Source: Flavobacteriaceae bacterium
GTDB lineage: Bacteria > Bacteroidota > Bacteroidia > Flavobacteriales > Flavobacteriaceae
Assembly: GCA_026992695.1 (NCBI GenBank)
Contig: JALWYP010000182.1
Coordinates: 1-6,790 of the forward strand
Length of the DNA stretch: 6,790 nucleotides
Reading direction: 5' to 3'
This document shows positions 1-6,129 of the stretch, piece by piece; position 1 is the stretch's first letter, and every line of letters starts with the position of its first letter. The notes below the pieces were generated by a model. The model made no database searches. It saw nothing but the letters and a program-made list of their open reading frames with translations, and had not been told where the DNA came from. The position numbers and the translations under genes were made by a program.

Positions 1-625
1 GGTTTGAACCCGCACTGTTTTTAACCTGTGTTTTTTCCAATAGGTGTTTACGATGTACTTCTACAGTTCTGGGACTAATAAAAAGCTTTTCGGCAATTTC
101 GGGAGTGGTAAATTGCTTGCAAATAAGTGCTAACACTTCTCGCTCTCTAGTGGTTAAAAAATCATTATCAAAGACGGTTTTTGATTCATTTGGTTTATCC
201 TCTGCTTGTTTTTTTACAATACTCAAAACCTCATTGTCGTAATAAAATCCGTTAAAATACACTTGCTTGATGGTATGAAGCACTTTTTGAGGAGGTGAAT
301 TTTTTACTAAATAAGCACTGGCTCCTACCTCAATCATATTTCGTATAAACGGTTTTGTGTTATACGTAGTAAGTGCTATGATGCCTATTTCGGGATATTG
401 CTGTGTAATTTGCTTGGTCGCTTCTACCCCGTTTAATTCCGGCATTTTTATATCCATAATAATAATATCCGGTAATTTTTCGCACGAATCTAAATAGTCA
501 ATAAGTTCTTTACCGTTGGTAGCTTCGTACACAATGGTTATGTCTTTGTCTTTAGATAAAATATACGATATTCCAACTCTAAAAAGCTCTTCGTCGTCTG
601 CAATAACTACGTTTATCTTATTCAT
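1..625 (-). CDS. NarL/LuxR-family response regulator, C-terminus cut by window edge
   Basis: DNA-binding response regulator, the output half of a two-component system with the kinase immediately upstream. I translated 208 residues from ATG at 625; the frame is still open at base 1, and by comparison with the family (about 210-220 aa) only some ten residues are missing. The receiver domain spans about residues 3-120: acidic pair D10/D11, phospho-acceptor D58 in the IIMDIKMPE stretch, T86/T87 and K108. A linker of about 30 residues leads to a LuxR-type helix-turn-helix at about 155-208, with TTREREVLALI, the recognition-helix region PEIAEKLFISPRTVEVHR, and KNSAG near the end. All phosphorylation residues are present, so it should be functional. 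Its start overlaps the kinase stop by 8 bp (ATGAATAA), implying translational coupling. Target genes cannot be read from the sequence. Confidence 0.95.
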   Translation of the reverse strand, partial: MNKINVVIADDEELFRVGISYILSKDKDITIVYEATNGKELIDYLDSCEKLPDIIIMDIKMPELNGVEATKQITQQYPEIGIIALTTYNTKPFIRNMIEVGASAYLVKNSPPQKVLHTIKQVYFNGFYYDNEVLSIVKKQAEDKPNESKTVFDNDFLTTREREVLALICKQFTTPEIAEKLFISPRTVEVHRKHLLEKTQVKNSAGSN

Positions 626-1427
626 TCATTATGGGGATTTTAAGAATAATTTCTACACCGCTATCGGGTTGCGAAACAACAGATAACGCTCCGTTTAACA
701 ATTGGGTTCTATTTTCAATACCGCTCATTCCCAAACCCAACTTCTCGTTAGATTGATTAACATTAAACCCTTTTCCGTTATCGGTGTAGTGTAAAGTTAG
801 TACATTATTTTCATTTTTACACAGCAATTTCAGTTTTGTTGCCTCAGAATGTTTAATGGCATTATTAAACAGCTCTTGAACTACTCTAAACAAGTGTAAT
901 TCGTCGTGTGAGGGTACTAGACCGTGAGGTATATTAATTTCGCTATCAATGCTAAAACGCTTGGTTTCTTCCAGCTCTTCAATTAGTTCTTCAAGGGCGG
1001 GTTGTAATCCAAATTTTTCTAACGTTGGCGGTAATAAATCATGCGCTATCTTTCGCGAACTTTCCAAAACGGTATTGGTTATTTTTAAAATCCCGTTACC
1101 AAATTTATGAGCATCTTCAACCGTAAGGTTTTCATCGGTGAGTAAATTGGCTTGAAGCGATACGACATTAAGCTTTGAGCTAATGGCATCATGTAGGTCT
1201 TGGGCAATACGAGCCCGTTCTTCTTCTTGGGTTATTAGGGTTGCTTGTAACAGTTCTTTTTGATACGATAATTCAAGGTTGGCTTTCTCTAATTGGGTTT
1301 GAATGATTTTTCTTCTGGAAAAATAAAAAAATAAAACAATGGCTGTTGCCATAAACAAAAGAAGCGCAATGGCAATAACTAAAATAGTTAAAAACTGATT
1401 TTGATTTGAAAAAAATTGCTGCTCCAT
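618..1427 (-). CDS. HisKA_3-type sensor histidine kinase without a sensor domain
   Basis: Membrane-anchored kinase that should autophosphorylate on histidine and pass the phosphate to the downstream regulator. With the start chosen here it has 269 residues: about 11 outside, one membrane helix (12-36), a short coiled linker (about 40-66), a HisKA_3 dimerisation domain with QEEERARIAQDLHD (His79 is the predicted phospho-site), then a HATPase_c domain with the N-box ELFNNAIKHS (185-194), DNGKGF (216-221) and GLGMSGIENR (231-240). This is the NarX/DesK-like class that pairs with NarL-type regulators. No PAS, GAF, TPR or periplasmic domain is present, so the signal must come from a partner, most simply the seven-helix protein encoded just upstream. 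Start choice is uncertain: in-frame alternatives are ATG at 1442 and TTG at 1457. I prefer 1427 because it puts the helix close to the N-terminus; there is no Shine-Dalgarno to decide. Confidence 0.93.
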   Translation of the reverse strand: MEQQFFSNQNQFLTILVIAIALLLFMATAIVLFFYFSRRKIIQTQLEKANLELSYQKELLQATLITQEEERARIAQDLHDAISSKLNVVSLQANLLTDENLTVEDAHKFGNGILKITNTVLESSRKIAHDLLPPTLEKFGLQPALEELIEELEETKRFSIDSEINIPHGLVPSHDELHLFRVVQELFNNAIKHSEATKLKLLCKNENNVLTLHYTDNGKGFNVNQSNEKLGLGMSGIENRTQLLNGALSVVSQPDSGVEIILKIPIMNE

Positions 1428-1453
1428 AAAGCGAAGATACATAAAGTAAAAAA

Positions 1454-2077
1454 TCAAGCTGTTTTTAATCTATAATTACGATACCATTCCATAAATATTA
1501 AAATTTGGAAAAGAAGGTATAAAATTGCATTTAAATCATTTAACATTCTCGACACAGATTCAGGGAAACCAAAATCGAAAACTAAATTTCCCGAAGCAAA
1601 TAGCAAGGTACTAGATAATAAGTAAACAAAAACACCAATGTTTACCAAAACAAATTCACCTTTTGCATAGATAGATTTATACATGTAGATTAATGAGTAA
1701 ATCACTAAAACCATCTGTGTGATTACCGCGCCAATTACATTATATCTATTATATAATGAAGAATTATTAGTATATTGAAATAACAAAACACCTAAAACTA
1801 AACATAAAATCCAAAGTATCCATTTATATTTTAAGAGGATAAAATAAAATATACTTAATAAAATATATTGCCCAATAAAATAATAATGAAACAGAAAAAT
1901 TGTATGCCCTGTTTTTAATATAAATAAATATTCAGAGGTTAATTGAATTATAGAGATTAAAATTAAATATATTGTAAATACTCTATACGCTTTACTCTTA
2001 TTTGAAAAACGTATAAAGTATAAAAGGGCTATAAACAAAGAAAAATATATCGTAAAATTAACAATATATTTTACCAT
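1454..2077 (-). CDS. Seven-helix integral membrane protein of unknown function
   Basis: I do not recognise a named family. The 207-residue protein is almost all hydrophobic, with seven likely membrane helices at about 4-24, 31-53, 59-82, 86-103, 114-136, 142-167 and 179-198, and a short charged C-terminus (EWYRNYRLKTA). There is no signal peptide and no catalytic motif that I can see. Aromatic and polar residues inside helices (for example FHYYFIGQY at 63-71 and the NDLNAILY region at 180-187) could line a binding pocket. Its ATG directly follows the stop of the small protein upstream (TAAATG), and its stop lies 26 bases before the preferred kinase start, so it is co-translated with a kinase that has no sensor. 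I infer a sensor or input subunit, comparable in principle to the 7TM parts of 7TMR-DISM kinases but as a separate chain. A transporter is possible. Base composition is unusually AT-rich, about 24% G+C by hand count. Confidence 0.85.
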   Translation of the reverse strand: MVKYIVNFTIYFSLFIALLYFIRFSNKSKAYRVFTIYLILISIIQLTSEYLFILKTGHTIFLFHYYFIGQYILLSIFYFILLKYKWILWILCLVLGVLLFQYTNNSSLYNRYNVIGAVITQMVLVIYSLIYMYKSIYAKGEFVLVNIGVFVYLLSSTLLFASGNLVFDFGFPESVSRMLNDLNAILYLLFQILIFMEWYRNYRLKTA

Positions 2078-2455
2078 TTAATTTAGAGAACTATCTGGGT
2101 CACAATAGGTTGGGCAAGGCTTAGTGAAATCCCAGATACTATCACCGGTTCCTCCCATACCTTGCGCAGGCAATAAATCTCTATAAATAATACTTCCGTC
2201 TTTTTGTACTTCGGCACGGGTTCCTACAATAATTAGTTTTTCGGTGTTGGTTGTGGGATCTACTCCTATATACGCTCTAATATAGGTATCTCCGGTTTCG
2301 CCTTGCATTTCGTTTAATACGCCTTGTAAATCTTGTGTAGGAATTAAAAAGGCATTGCACTCATTATGACTGTTGTACGTAGATTCATCGCTACGCCATT
2401 GGTTTGTCCATTGTTGTGCGGTTTCTAAAGAAATTTTTTTGTCTGTTTGACTCAT
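2078..2455 (-). CDS. Small soluble protein of unknown function with Cys-rich C-terminal tail
   Basis: First gene of the signalling operon, 125 residues. I cannot assign it to a named family, though the pattern resembles small conserved proteins found widely in Bacteroidetes (from memory, unchecked). There is no signal peptide or membrane segment, so a cytoplasmic location is expected. The N-terminus carries a helix-like stretch with two tryptophans (TAQQWTNQWR, W16 and W20) and C33 in NECNAFLIP. The middle (about 57-92) looks like alternating strands: YIRAYIGVD, KLIIVGTRA and SIIYRDLL. A Gly-rich turn (GMGGTGD) leads to the tail WDFTKPCPTYCDPDSSLN with C114 and C118. The Cys-Pro-x-x-Cys arrangement could bind metal, form a disulfide or be a modification site; none is shown. 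G+C (about 37% over one hand-counted line) matches the neighbours, unlike the next gene. ATG at 2455 is the first codon after a promoter-like sequence. Confidence 0.8.
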   Translation of the reverse strand: MSQTDKKISLETAQQWTNQWRSDESTYNSHNECNAFLIPTQDLQGVLNEMQGETGDTYIRAYIGVDPTTNTEKLIIVGTRAEVQKDGSIIYRDLLPAQGMGGTGDSIWDFTKPCPTYCDPDSSLN

Positions 2456-2473
2456 TGTAAAATGTTTTTAATT

Positions 2474-2502
2474 GAAAGTTAAAATTAATAAAAAAAAGCA
2501 AA
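2474..2502 (-). promoter_or_regulatory. Candidate Bacteroidetes sigma-A promoter for the four-gene signalling operon
   Basis: On the minus strand TTTG (2502-2499) is followed after 17 bases by TAACTTTC (2481-2474). This is one mismatch from the TTTG/TAnnTTTG consensus at a normal spacing. The -7 box ends 18 bases before the ATG at 2455, giving a very short leader. The match is by eye only. Confidence 0.42.
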
Positions 2503-2627
2503 CAGGACTTAAACGTTAGTGAAATTTTAAACTTATGGTTAAAAACTACTAAGAGTTCATTTTTTTATACGTTCAATAAATAAAAATGTCAAAACCAGTT
2601 TGCACAACAATTGCATTAATTTTATAG

Positions 2628-2635
2628 TACTTTTG
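2628..2635 (+). promoter_or_regulatory. Candidate -7 box for the metal ATPase
   Basis: TACTTTTG matches the Bacteroidetes -7 consensus TAnnTTTG exactly and ends 19 bases before the ATG. The nearest TTTG (2599-2602) lies 25 bases upstream, slightly longer than the usual 17-23, so the -33 element is less certain. The leader would be only about a dozen bases. Confidence 0.5.
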
Positions 2636-2654
2636 GAAAAACAAAATACCTTTT

Positions 2655-4604
2655 ATGAGCCAAGAACACCAATGCGAAGAAGGCACCGCGTGTGCTATAG
2701 ATTTTACAGAAGAATCGAAACCTACCCAAACCATATCCTTTAACAAAGAATATCTTATCCCCATCATTAGCCTGTTTTTTTTATTAATTGGTATTGCTTT
2801 AGATTATTATGAAATACCCTTTTTTCGGTTTCCGGTTTCCCTTATTTGGTTTGGAATTATTTACCTTGCAGTAGGTGGTCCCATTGTGTTAAAAGCCTTA
2901 AAACTCCTATCTAAAGGAAAGGTTTATAACGAGTTTGTTTTGATGAGTGTTGCCACCCTAGGTGCATTTATCATTGGCTCGTATGCAGAAGGGGTTGCCG
3001 TAATGTTATTTTACGTAGTTGGAGAACTTTTTCAAGAAGCCGCAGTAAACAAAGCAAAACAATCTATTGAATCCTTATTAAAAGTACAAGTTGAAAAAGT
3101 TTCGGTTTTAGAAAATGACAAAACGGTAGTAAAACATCCTAAAGAAGTGGAGTTAGGTGAACTAATTATTGTAAAACCCGGTGAAAAAATTGCGTTAGAC
3201 GGATTGCTCCTCTCTGAATTTGCTTCGTTAAATACAGCTGCATTAACCGGCGAATCGGCTCCCGATACAAAAGAAAAAGGAGAACCGGTTTTAGCCGGAA
3301 TGATTAACCTTAACAAACCCATTACCATACAAATAACAAGTAAATACGAAGATACCAAACTGTCTAAAATATTAAAATTGGTGCAAGAAGCCGTAAGCAG
3401 AAAAGCTAAAACGCAAAAACTCATAAGCCGATTAGCCGGAATATACACACCCATTGTCTTTTGGCTGGCGGTTGCATTGGTGGTTATTCCGTATTTTGTT
3501 TTAGGTGTCGATTATAATTTTCAGATGTGGTTACAACGTGCCTTGATATTTTTGGTTATTTCTTGTCCTTGTGCCTTGGTAATTTCCATTCCGTTAGGTT
3601 ATTTTGGAGGGATTGGTGCCGGTTCGCGTAACGGAATATTGTTTAAAGGTTCTAATTATTTAGACCTTATGACCAAAGTAGATGCTGTTGTTATGGATAA
3701 AACCAGAACCCTAACCAAAGGCGTTTTTGAAGTTCAGAGAGTAGTTTCAAAAAATATGGATGAAGATGCATTCCTTGCTTTGGTAGCCAAGCTCGAAAAA
3801 AATTCTACGCATCCCATTGCAAAAGCTATTGTACACTATGCCGAGGAGAAAAATATTCCGGTTAATGATGTTGCACAAGAAGTAGAAGAAATCTCGGGAC
3901 ACGGCTTAATAGGTATTGTAAACAACAAAGAAGTAGTAGCCGGAAACACCAAGTTATTAGATAAGTTTAACATTTCTTACGATTCGGAAATAAAAAATAT
4001 TAGCGATACCATAGTGGTTGTTGCCATTAATCAAAAATTTTCGGGTTATATTACGCTGGGCGATACGTTAAAGGAAGATGCCAAACAAGCGATTTCGGAA
4101 TTACGAGCTATCCCGAAAATTAAAGAAATTGTTATGCTCTCCGGCGATAAGCAAGCAGTAGTAACTAAAATTGCCAACCAATTGGGAGTAACCAAGGCAT
4201 TGGGCGGATTATTACCCGAAGATAAAATTACAGAAGTAGAAAAATTAAAAAATCAAGGACGAATTGTAGCTTTTATTGGTGATGGAATAAACGATGCACC
4301 TGTAATTACGCTTTCCCACGTAGGTCTCGCTATGGGCGGATTGGGCAGCGATGCTGCAATTGAAACCGCAGATGTTATTATTCAAACCGACCAGCCTTCA
4401 AAAATTGCAACGGCAATAGCCATAGGAAATGCTACAAACAAAATTATTTGGCAAAACATTACGTTAGCACTTGGTGTTAAAATATTGGTGCTTATCTTAG
4501 GTGCAATGGGAATGGCTACTATGTGGGAAGCCGTAATTGCCGATGTGGGTGTAGCCTTACTTGCTATTCTTAATGCGGTGCGAATTCAACGAATGAAATT
4601 TTAA
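2655..4604 (+). CDS. P1B-type heavy-metal-translocating ATPase (Zn/Cd/Pb/Co-like), DKTGT altered to DKTRT
   Basis: Inner-membrane pump of the ZntA/CadA type that exports soft divalent metals using ATP; 649 residues. Visible in order: a short N-terminal tail with H5, C7 and C13 (HQCEEGTAC) in place of the usual HMA domain; membrane helices at about 33-50, 60-80, 93-112 and 113-128; actuator domain with TGES (198-201); helices at about 263-285 and 295-325 containing the metal-site CPC (304-306); phosphorylation site D348; HP (386-387); GHGLIG (415-420); MLSGDK (494-499); GDGINDAP (542-549); and last helices at about 600-640 with N601, K609 and D630, which resemble the Zn/Cd/Pb subgroup. The striking oddity is residue 351: the near-invariant DKTGT reads DKTRT (AGA at 3705-3707), so activity is doubtful. 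Everything else is intact. No metal regulator is adjacent. Substrate is inferred from the CPC motif and last helix only. Confidence 0.93.
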   Translation: MSQEHQCEEGTACAIDFTEESKPTQTISFNKEYLIPIISLFFLLIGIALDYYEIPFFRFPVSLIWFGIIYLAVGGPIVLKALKLLSKGKVYNEFVLMSVATLGAFIIGSYAEGVAVMLFYVVGELFQEAAVNKAKQSIESLLKVQVEKVSVLENDKTVVKHPKEVELGELIIVKPGEKIALDGLLLSEFASLNTAALTGESAPDTKEKGEPVLAGMINLNKPITIQITSKYEDTKLSKILKLVQEAVSRKAKTQKLISRLAGIYTPIVFWLAVALVVIPYFVLGVDYNFQMWLQRALIFLVISCPCALVISIPLGYFGGIGAGSRNGILFKGSNYLDLMTKVDAVVMDKTRTLTKGVFEVQRVVSKNMDEDAFLALVAKLEKNSTHPIAKAIVHYAEEKNIPVNDVAQEVEEISGHGLIGIVNNKEVVAGNTKLLDKFNISYDSEIKNISDTIVVVAINQKFSGYITLGDTLKEDAKQAISELRAIPKIKEIVMLSGDKQAVVTKIANQLGVTKALGGLLPEDKITEVEKLKNQGRIVAFIGDGINDAPVITLSHVGLAMGGLGSDAAIETADVIIQTDQPSKIATAIAIGNATNKIIWQNITLALGVKILVLILGAMGMATMWEAVIADVGVALLAILNAVRIQRMKF

Positions 4605-4636
4605 ACAGCTTGAGAGATTCAAATTAGAACCTAAGA

Positions 4637-5029
4637 TTAATTATCAATAATCGGGATGGTTTTTTTATCATCTCCAATAGCAACAAAAGTAAAATAACCG
4701 GTAACCACTTTTTCGCGTTTGTAACTGTACATATCTTCCATAAAAACATCTACTTTTACCACGCAACTGGTTTTTCCTATTTTATCTACTCTGGCTACCA
4801 GTTCAATAATTGTTCCTTGCGGTATGGGTTTGGTGAAGTCTATTCTGTCGGTAGAGACGGTTACTACTTTTTTTCGGCTAAAACGAGTTGCACATATAAA
4901 AGACGCTTCGTCCATTAATTTTAAAGCAGTTCCGCCAAAAAGCGTGTCGTAATGATTGGTTGTATTAGGGAAAACCGCTTTAAACAAACGGGTTTCGCTT
5001 CTGTTTTTTAAAACTTCAATTGCATTCAT
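4637..5029 (-). CDS. Acyl-CoA thioesterase, hotdog fold (YciA/BACH-like)
   Basis: Cytoplasmic hydrolase predicted to split acyl-CoA into fatty acid and CoA; 130 residues, the normal size for a single-hotdog protein of this family. The signature is the N-terminal segment TTNHYDTLFGGTALKLMDEA (23-42): the Asn/Asp region (N25, D28), the GG turn (32-33) and the start of the hotdog helix with D40 and E41, comparable to the N-G-x-x-F-G-G-x-x-M-x-x-M-D pattern of YciA. Strands follow (VVTVSTDRIDFTKPIPQG, then TIIELVARV, SCVVKVDVFME and VVTGYFTFVAI), typical of the CoA-binding hotdog core. Such proteins work as dimers or hexamers. It is a single-gene unit: convergent with the ATPase (32 bases apart, no hairpin between) and divergent from the nitroreductase. 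Chain-length preference cannot be read from sequence. Confidence 0.9.
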   Translation of the reverse strand: MNAIEVLKNRSETRLFKAVFPNTTNHYDTLFGGTALKLMDEASFICATRFSRKKVVTVSTDRIDFTKPIPQGTIIELVARVDKIGKTSCVVKVDVFMEDMYSYKREKVVTGYFTFVAIGDDKKTIPIIDN

Positions 5030-5095
5030 AGGTTTTTGGTGTCGTGATATAAAATAAACTTATCTGAAATAAATAATTATTCAATAAACAATTAG

Positions 5096-5103
5096 TAGTT
5101 TTG
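5096..5103 (+). promoter_or_regulatory. Candidate -7 box for the nitroreductase gene
   Basis: TAGTTTTG matches TAnnTTTG exactly and ends 25 bases before the ATG at 5129. No clear TTTG or TTG lies 17-25 bases upstream, so only the -7 element is supported. Confidence 0.42.
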
Positions 5104-5108
5104 AATCG

Positions 5109-5116
5109 CAAATGTA
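5109..5116 (-). promoter_or_regulatory. Candidate -7 box for the thioesterase gene
   Basis: Read on the minus strand, TACATTTG matches TAnnTTTG exactly. It lies 79 bases upstream of the thioesterase ATG (5029), giving a leader of about 70 bases, and sits 5 bases from the opposing -7 box. No -33 partner is evident, so confidence is low. Confidence 0.3.
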
Positions 5117-5128
5117 ATAAACCAAATT

Positions 5129-5764
5129 ATGAATAATACGATAATAGATAAATTAAAATGGCGATACGCCACAAAAAAGTTTGATGCCAGTAAAATGCTT
5201 CCTTTAGAAAAAATGAATAAACTAAAAGAAGCCTTTAACCTTACAGCCACTTCGTATGGTTTGCAGCCATTAAAGTTAGTGATTGTATCAGACAAAGCGA
5301 TGCAAGAAAAATTGGTGCCGTTGTCAATGAATCAAGAACAGGTAAAAAATGCTTCACATGTTTTAATTATTTGTGTTGAAAAAACGGTAGATGCTCAACA
5401 TATTAAAAAGTATTTTGATAATGTGAAAAACATTAGAGGTACAGAAGATGCTGTTTTAAATCCGTTTAAAGACTATTTACTAACTTCTTTTTCTGAAAAG
5501 ACAGAAGAAGAAATAAAAACATGGATGATAAAACAAGCCTATATAGCTTTGGGTAATTTATTGACTGTTTGTGCGATAGAAGAAATAGATTCTTGCCCGA
5601 TGGAAGGCTTTTTACCTGAAGAATACGATAAACTATTAAATCTTTCTAAGTTGGGTCTAGAATCGGTTTTGGTGCTTCCGGTAGGCTATCGTGCCGAAGA
5701 TGATTTTTTTGCCAACTTAAAAAAGGTGCGTCGAGGCGTAGAAGAAGTTGTTATTGAACTTTAA
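5129..5764 (+). CDS. Nitroreductase-family NAD(P)H:FMN oxidoreductase
   Basis: Flavoprotein of the NfsB type, a cytoplasmic homodimer that uses NAD(P)H to reduce nitroaromatics, quinones or similar acceptors; 211 residues, close to the 210-220 of the family. Family signatures in order: RYATKKFD at 12-19, where R12 and K16 fall in the FMN-phosphate binding region; TATSYGLQPLKLVIV at 39-53, equivalent to the S-x-x-N-x-Q-P-W segment of NfsB; the dimer and flavin helix KQAYIALGNLLTVCAIEE at 135-152; SCPMEGF at 155-161; and PVGYRAEDDFFANLKKVRR at 184-202, the usual C-terminal flavin contact. The ATG at 5129 sits 25 bases after a good -7 box and gives the expected N-terminus. It is transcribed alone and ends at the shared terminator. 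The physiological substrate cannot be told from sequence; detoxification or redox housekeeping is inferred. Confidence 0.93.
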   Translation: MNNTIIDKLKWRYATKKFDASKMLPLEKMNKLKEAFNLTATSYGLQPLKLVIVSDKAMQEKLVPLSMNQEQVKNASHVLIICVEKTVDAQHIKKYFDNVKNIRGTEDAVLNPFKDYLLTSFSEKTEEEIKTWMIKQAYIALGNLLTVCAIEEIDSCPMEGFLPEEYDKLLNLSKLGLESVLVLPVGYRAEDDFFANLKKVRRGVEEVVIEL

Positions 5765-5783
5765 CCAAGTAAAATGTAAGCAT

Positions 5784-5812
5784 AAAAAAGCTCCGGAAAA
5801 GGAGCTTTTTTT
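5784..5812. terminator. Bidirectional intrinsic terminator between nitroreductase and yajC
   Basis: A perfect 11-bp inverted repeat (AAAAAAGCTCC, loop GGAAAA, GGAGCTTTTTT) with a run of seven T on the plus strand and six on the minus strand. It lies 19 bases after the nitroreductase stop and 19 bases after the yajC stop, so it can end both converging transcripts. It is the clearest terminator in the window. Confidence 0.9.
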
Positions 5813-5831
5813 AGTATTGAAAGAAAAACAA

Positions 5832-6119
5832 TTACTTTTTTTCTTTTGCTTTATTAAGTTTACTGCTCATTTCCATCGAAATAGCAGAGCGCTCAAACTT
5901 CATTTTACCGGCAGCAGTTTCTAATATTACAGTACCGTCATTATTTAATTCCAATACTTTGGCGTGCATGCCACTTTTTGTAATAATCCTGTCTCCCTTT
6001 TTAAGTTCTTCTGCAAACTTTTTTTCTTGTTTTTGTTTTTTAATACTCGGGCGTATCATAAATAAATACACCACCAAAAACATAAGCACCAAAGGTGCAA
6101 AACTTTGTAATTGTTCCAT
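5832..6119 (-). CDS. yajC: YajC, Sec translocon accessory subunit
   Basis: Small inner-membrane protein that associates with SecDF and the SecYEG channel and assists protein export. From ATG at 6119 it has 95 residues, in the normal range for YajC. It shows the family plan: a short N-terminus (MEQLQSFAP), one membrane helix (about 7-24) ending in the hallmark FMIRP followed by a basic stretch (SIKKQKQEKKFAEE), then the cytosolic domain with LKKGDRIITKSGMHAKVLEL (39-58), beta strands to about residue 78, and a Lys-rich end. The frame is open upstream to 6158, but that longer version would overlap the upstream gene and add residues atypical of the family, so 6119 is preferred. It follows the DUF1573 lipoprotein gene after 10 bases, forming a pair seen in other Flavobacteriia, and ends at the bidirectional terminator. 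Confidence 0.95.
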   Translation of the reverse strand: MEQLQSFAPLVLMFLVVYLFMIRPSIKKQKQEKKFAEELKKGDRIITKSGMHAKVLELNNDGTVILETAAGKMKFERSAISMEMSSKLNKAKEKK

Positions 6120-6129
6120 AAAAGGAGTC

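Larger units (their letters stand above)
2456..2654. other. Divergent intergenic region with both promoters
   Basis: These 199 bases separate the minus-strand signalling operon from the plus-strand metal ATPase. They are A/T-rich and hold candidate promoters for both directions plus a TTGCA direct repeat at 2600-2615. I see no convincing ORF, hairpin terminator or riboswitch here. An open frame on the minus strand that runs into the ATPase gene is not supported by any protein features. Confidence 0.7.

Noticed and set aside
2573..2767. 64-residue open frame on the minus strand overlapping the ATPase start
   Set aside because: It is antisense to the conserved start of the ATPase and to its promoter region, with no recognisable protein features.
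3032..3454. 140-residue open frame on the minus strand inside the ATPase gene
   Set aside because: It is the antisense shadow of the conserved actuator-domain coding region; its composition (Ser/Phe/Thr rich) is typical of such shadows.
2655..4604. ATPase as a frameshifted pseudogene
   Set aside because: The frame is intact over all 649 residues with every domain in order; only the single DKTRT substitution is abnormal, so I keep it as a gene.
4605..4636. Terminator between the convergent ATPase and thioesterase genes
   Set aside because: No inverted repeat with a T-tract is visible in these 32 bases.
5092..5295. 67-residue minus-strand open frame over the nitroreductase start
   Set aside because: It overlaps the conserved FMN-binding coding region in antisense and covers the candidate promoters.
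5784..5812. Hairpin as a transposon end or repeat element
   Set aside because: Its T-tracts on both sides and position after two converging stops fit a terminator; no second copy appears in the window.
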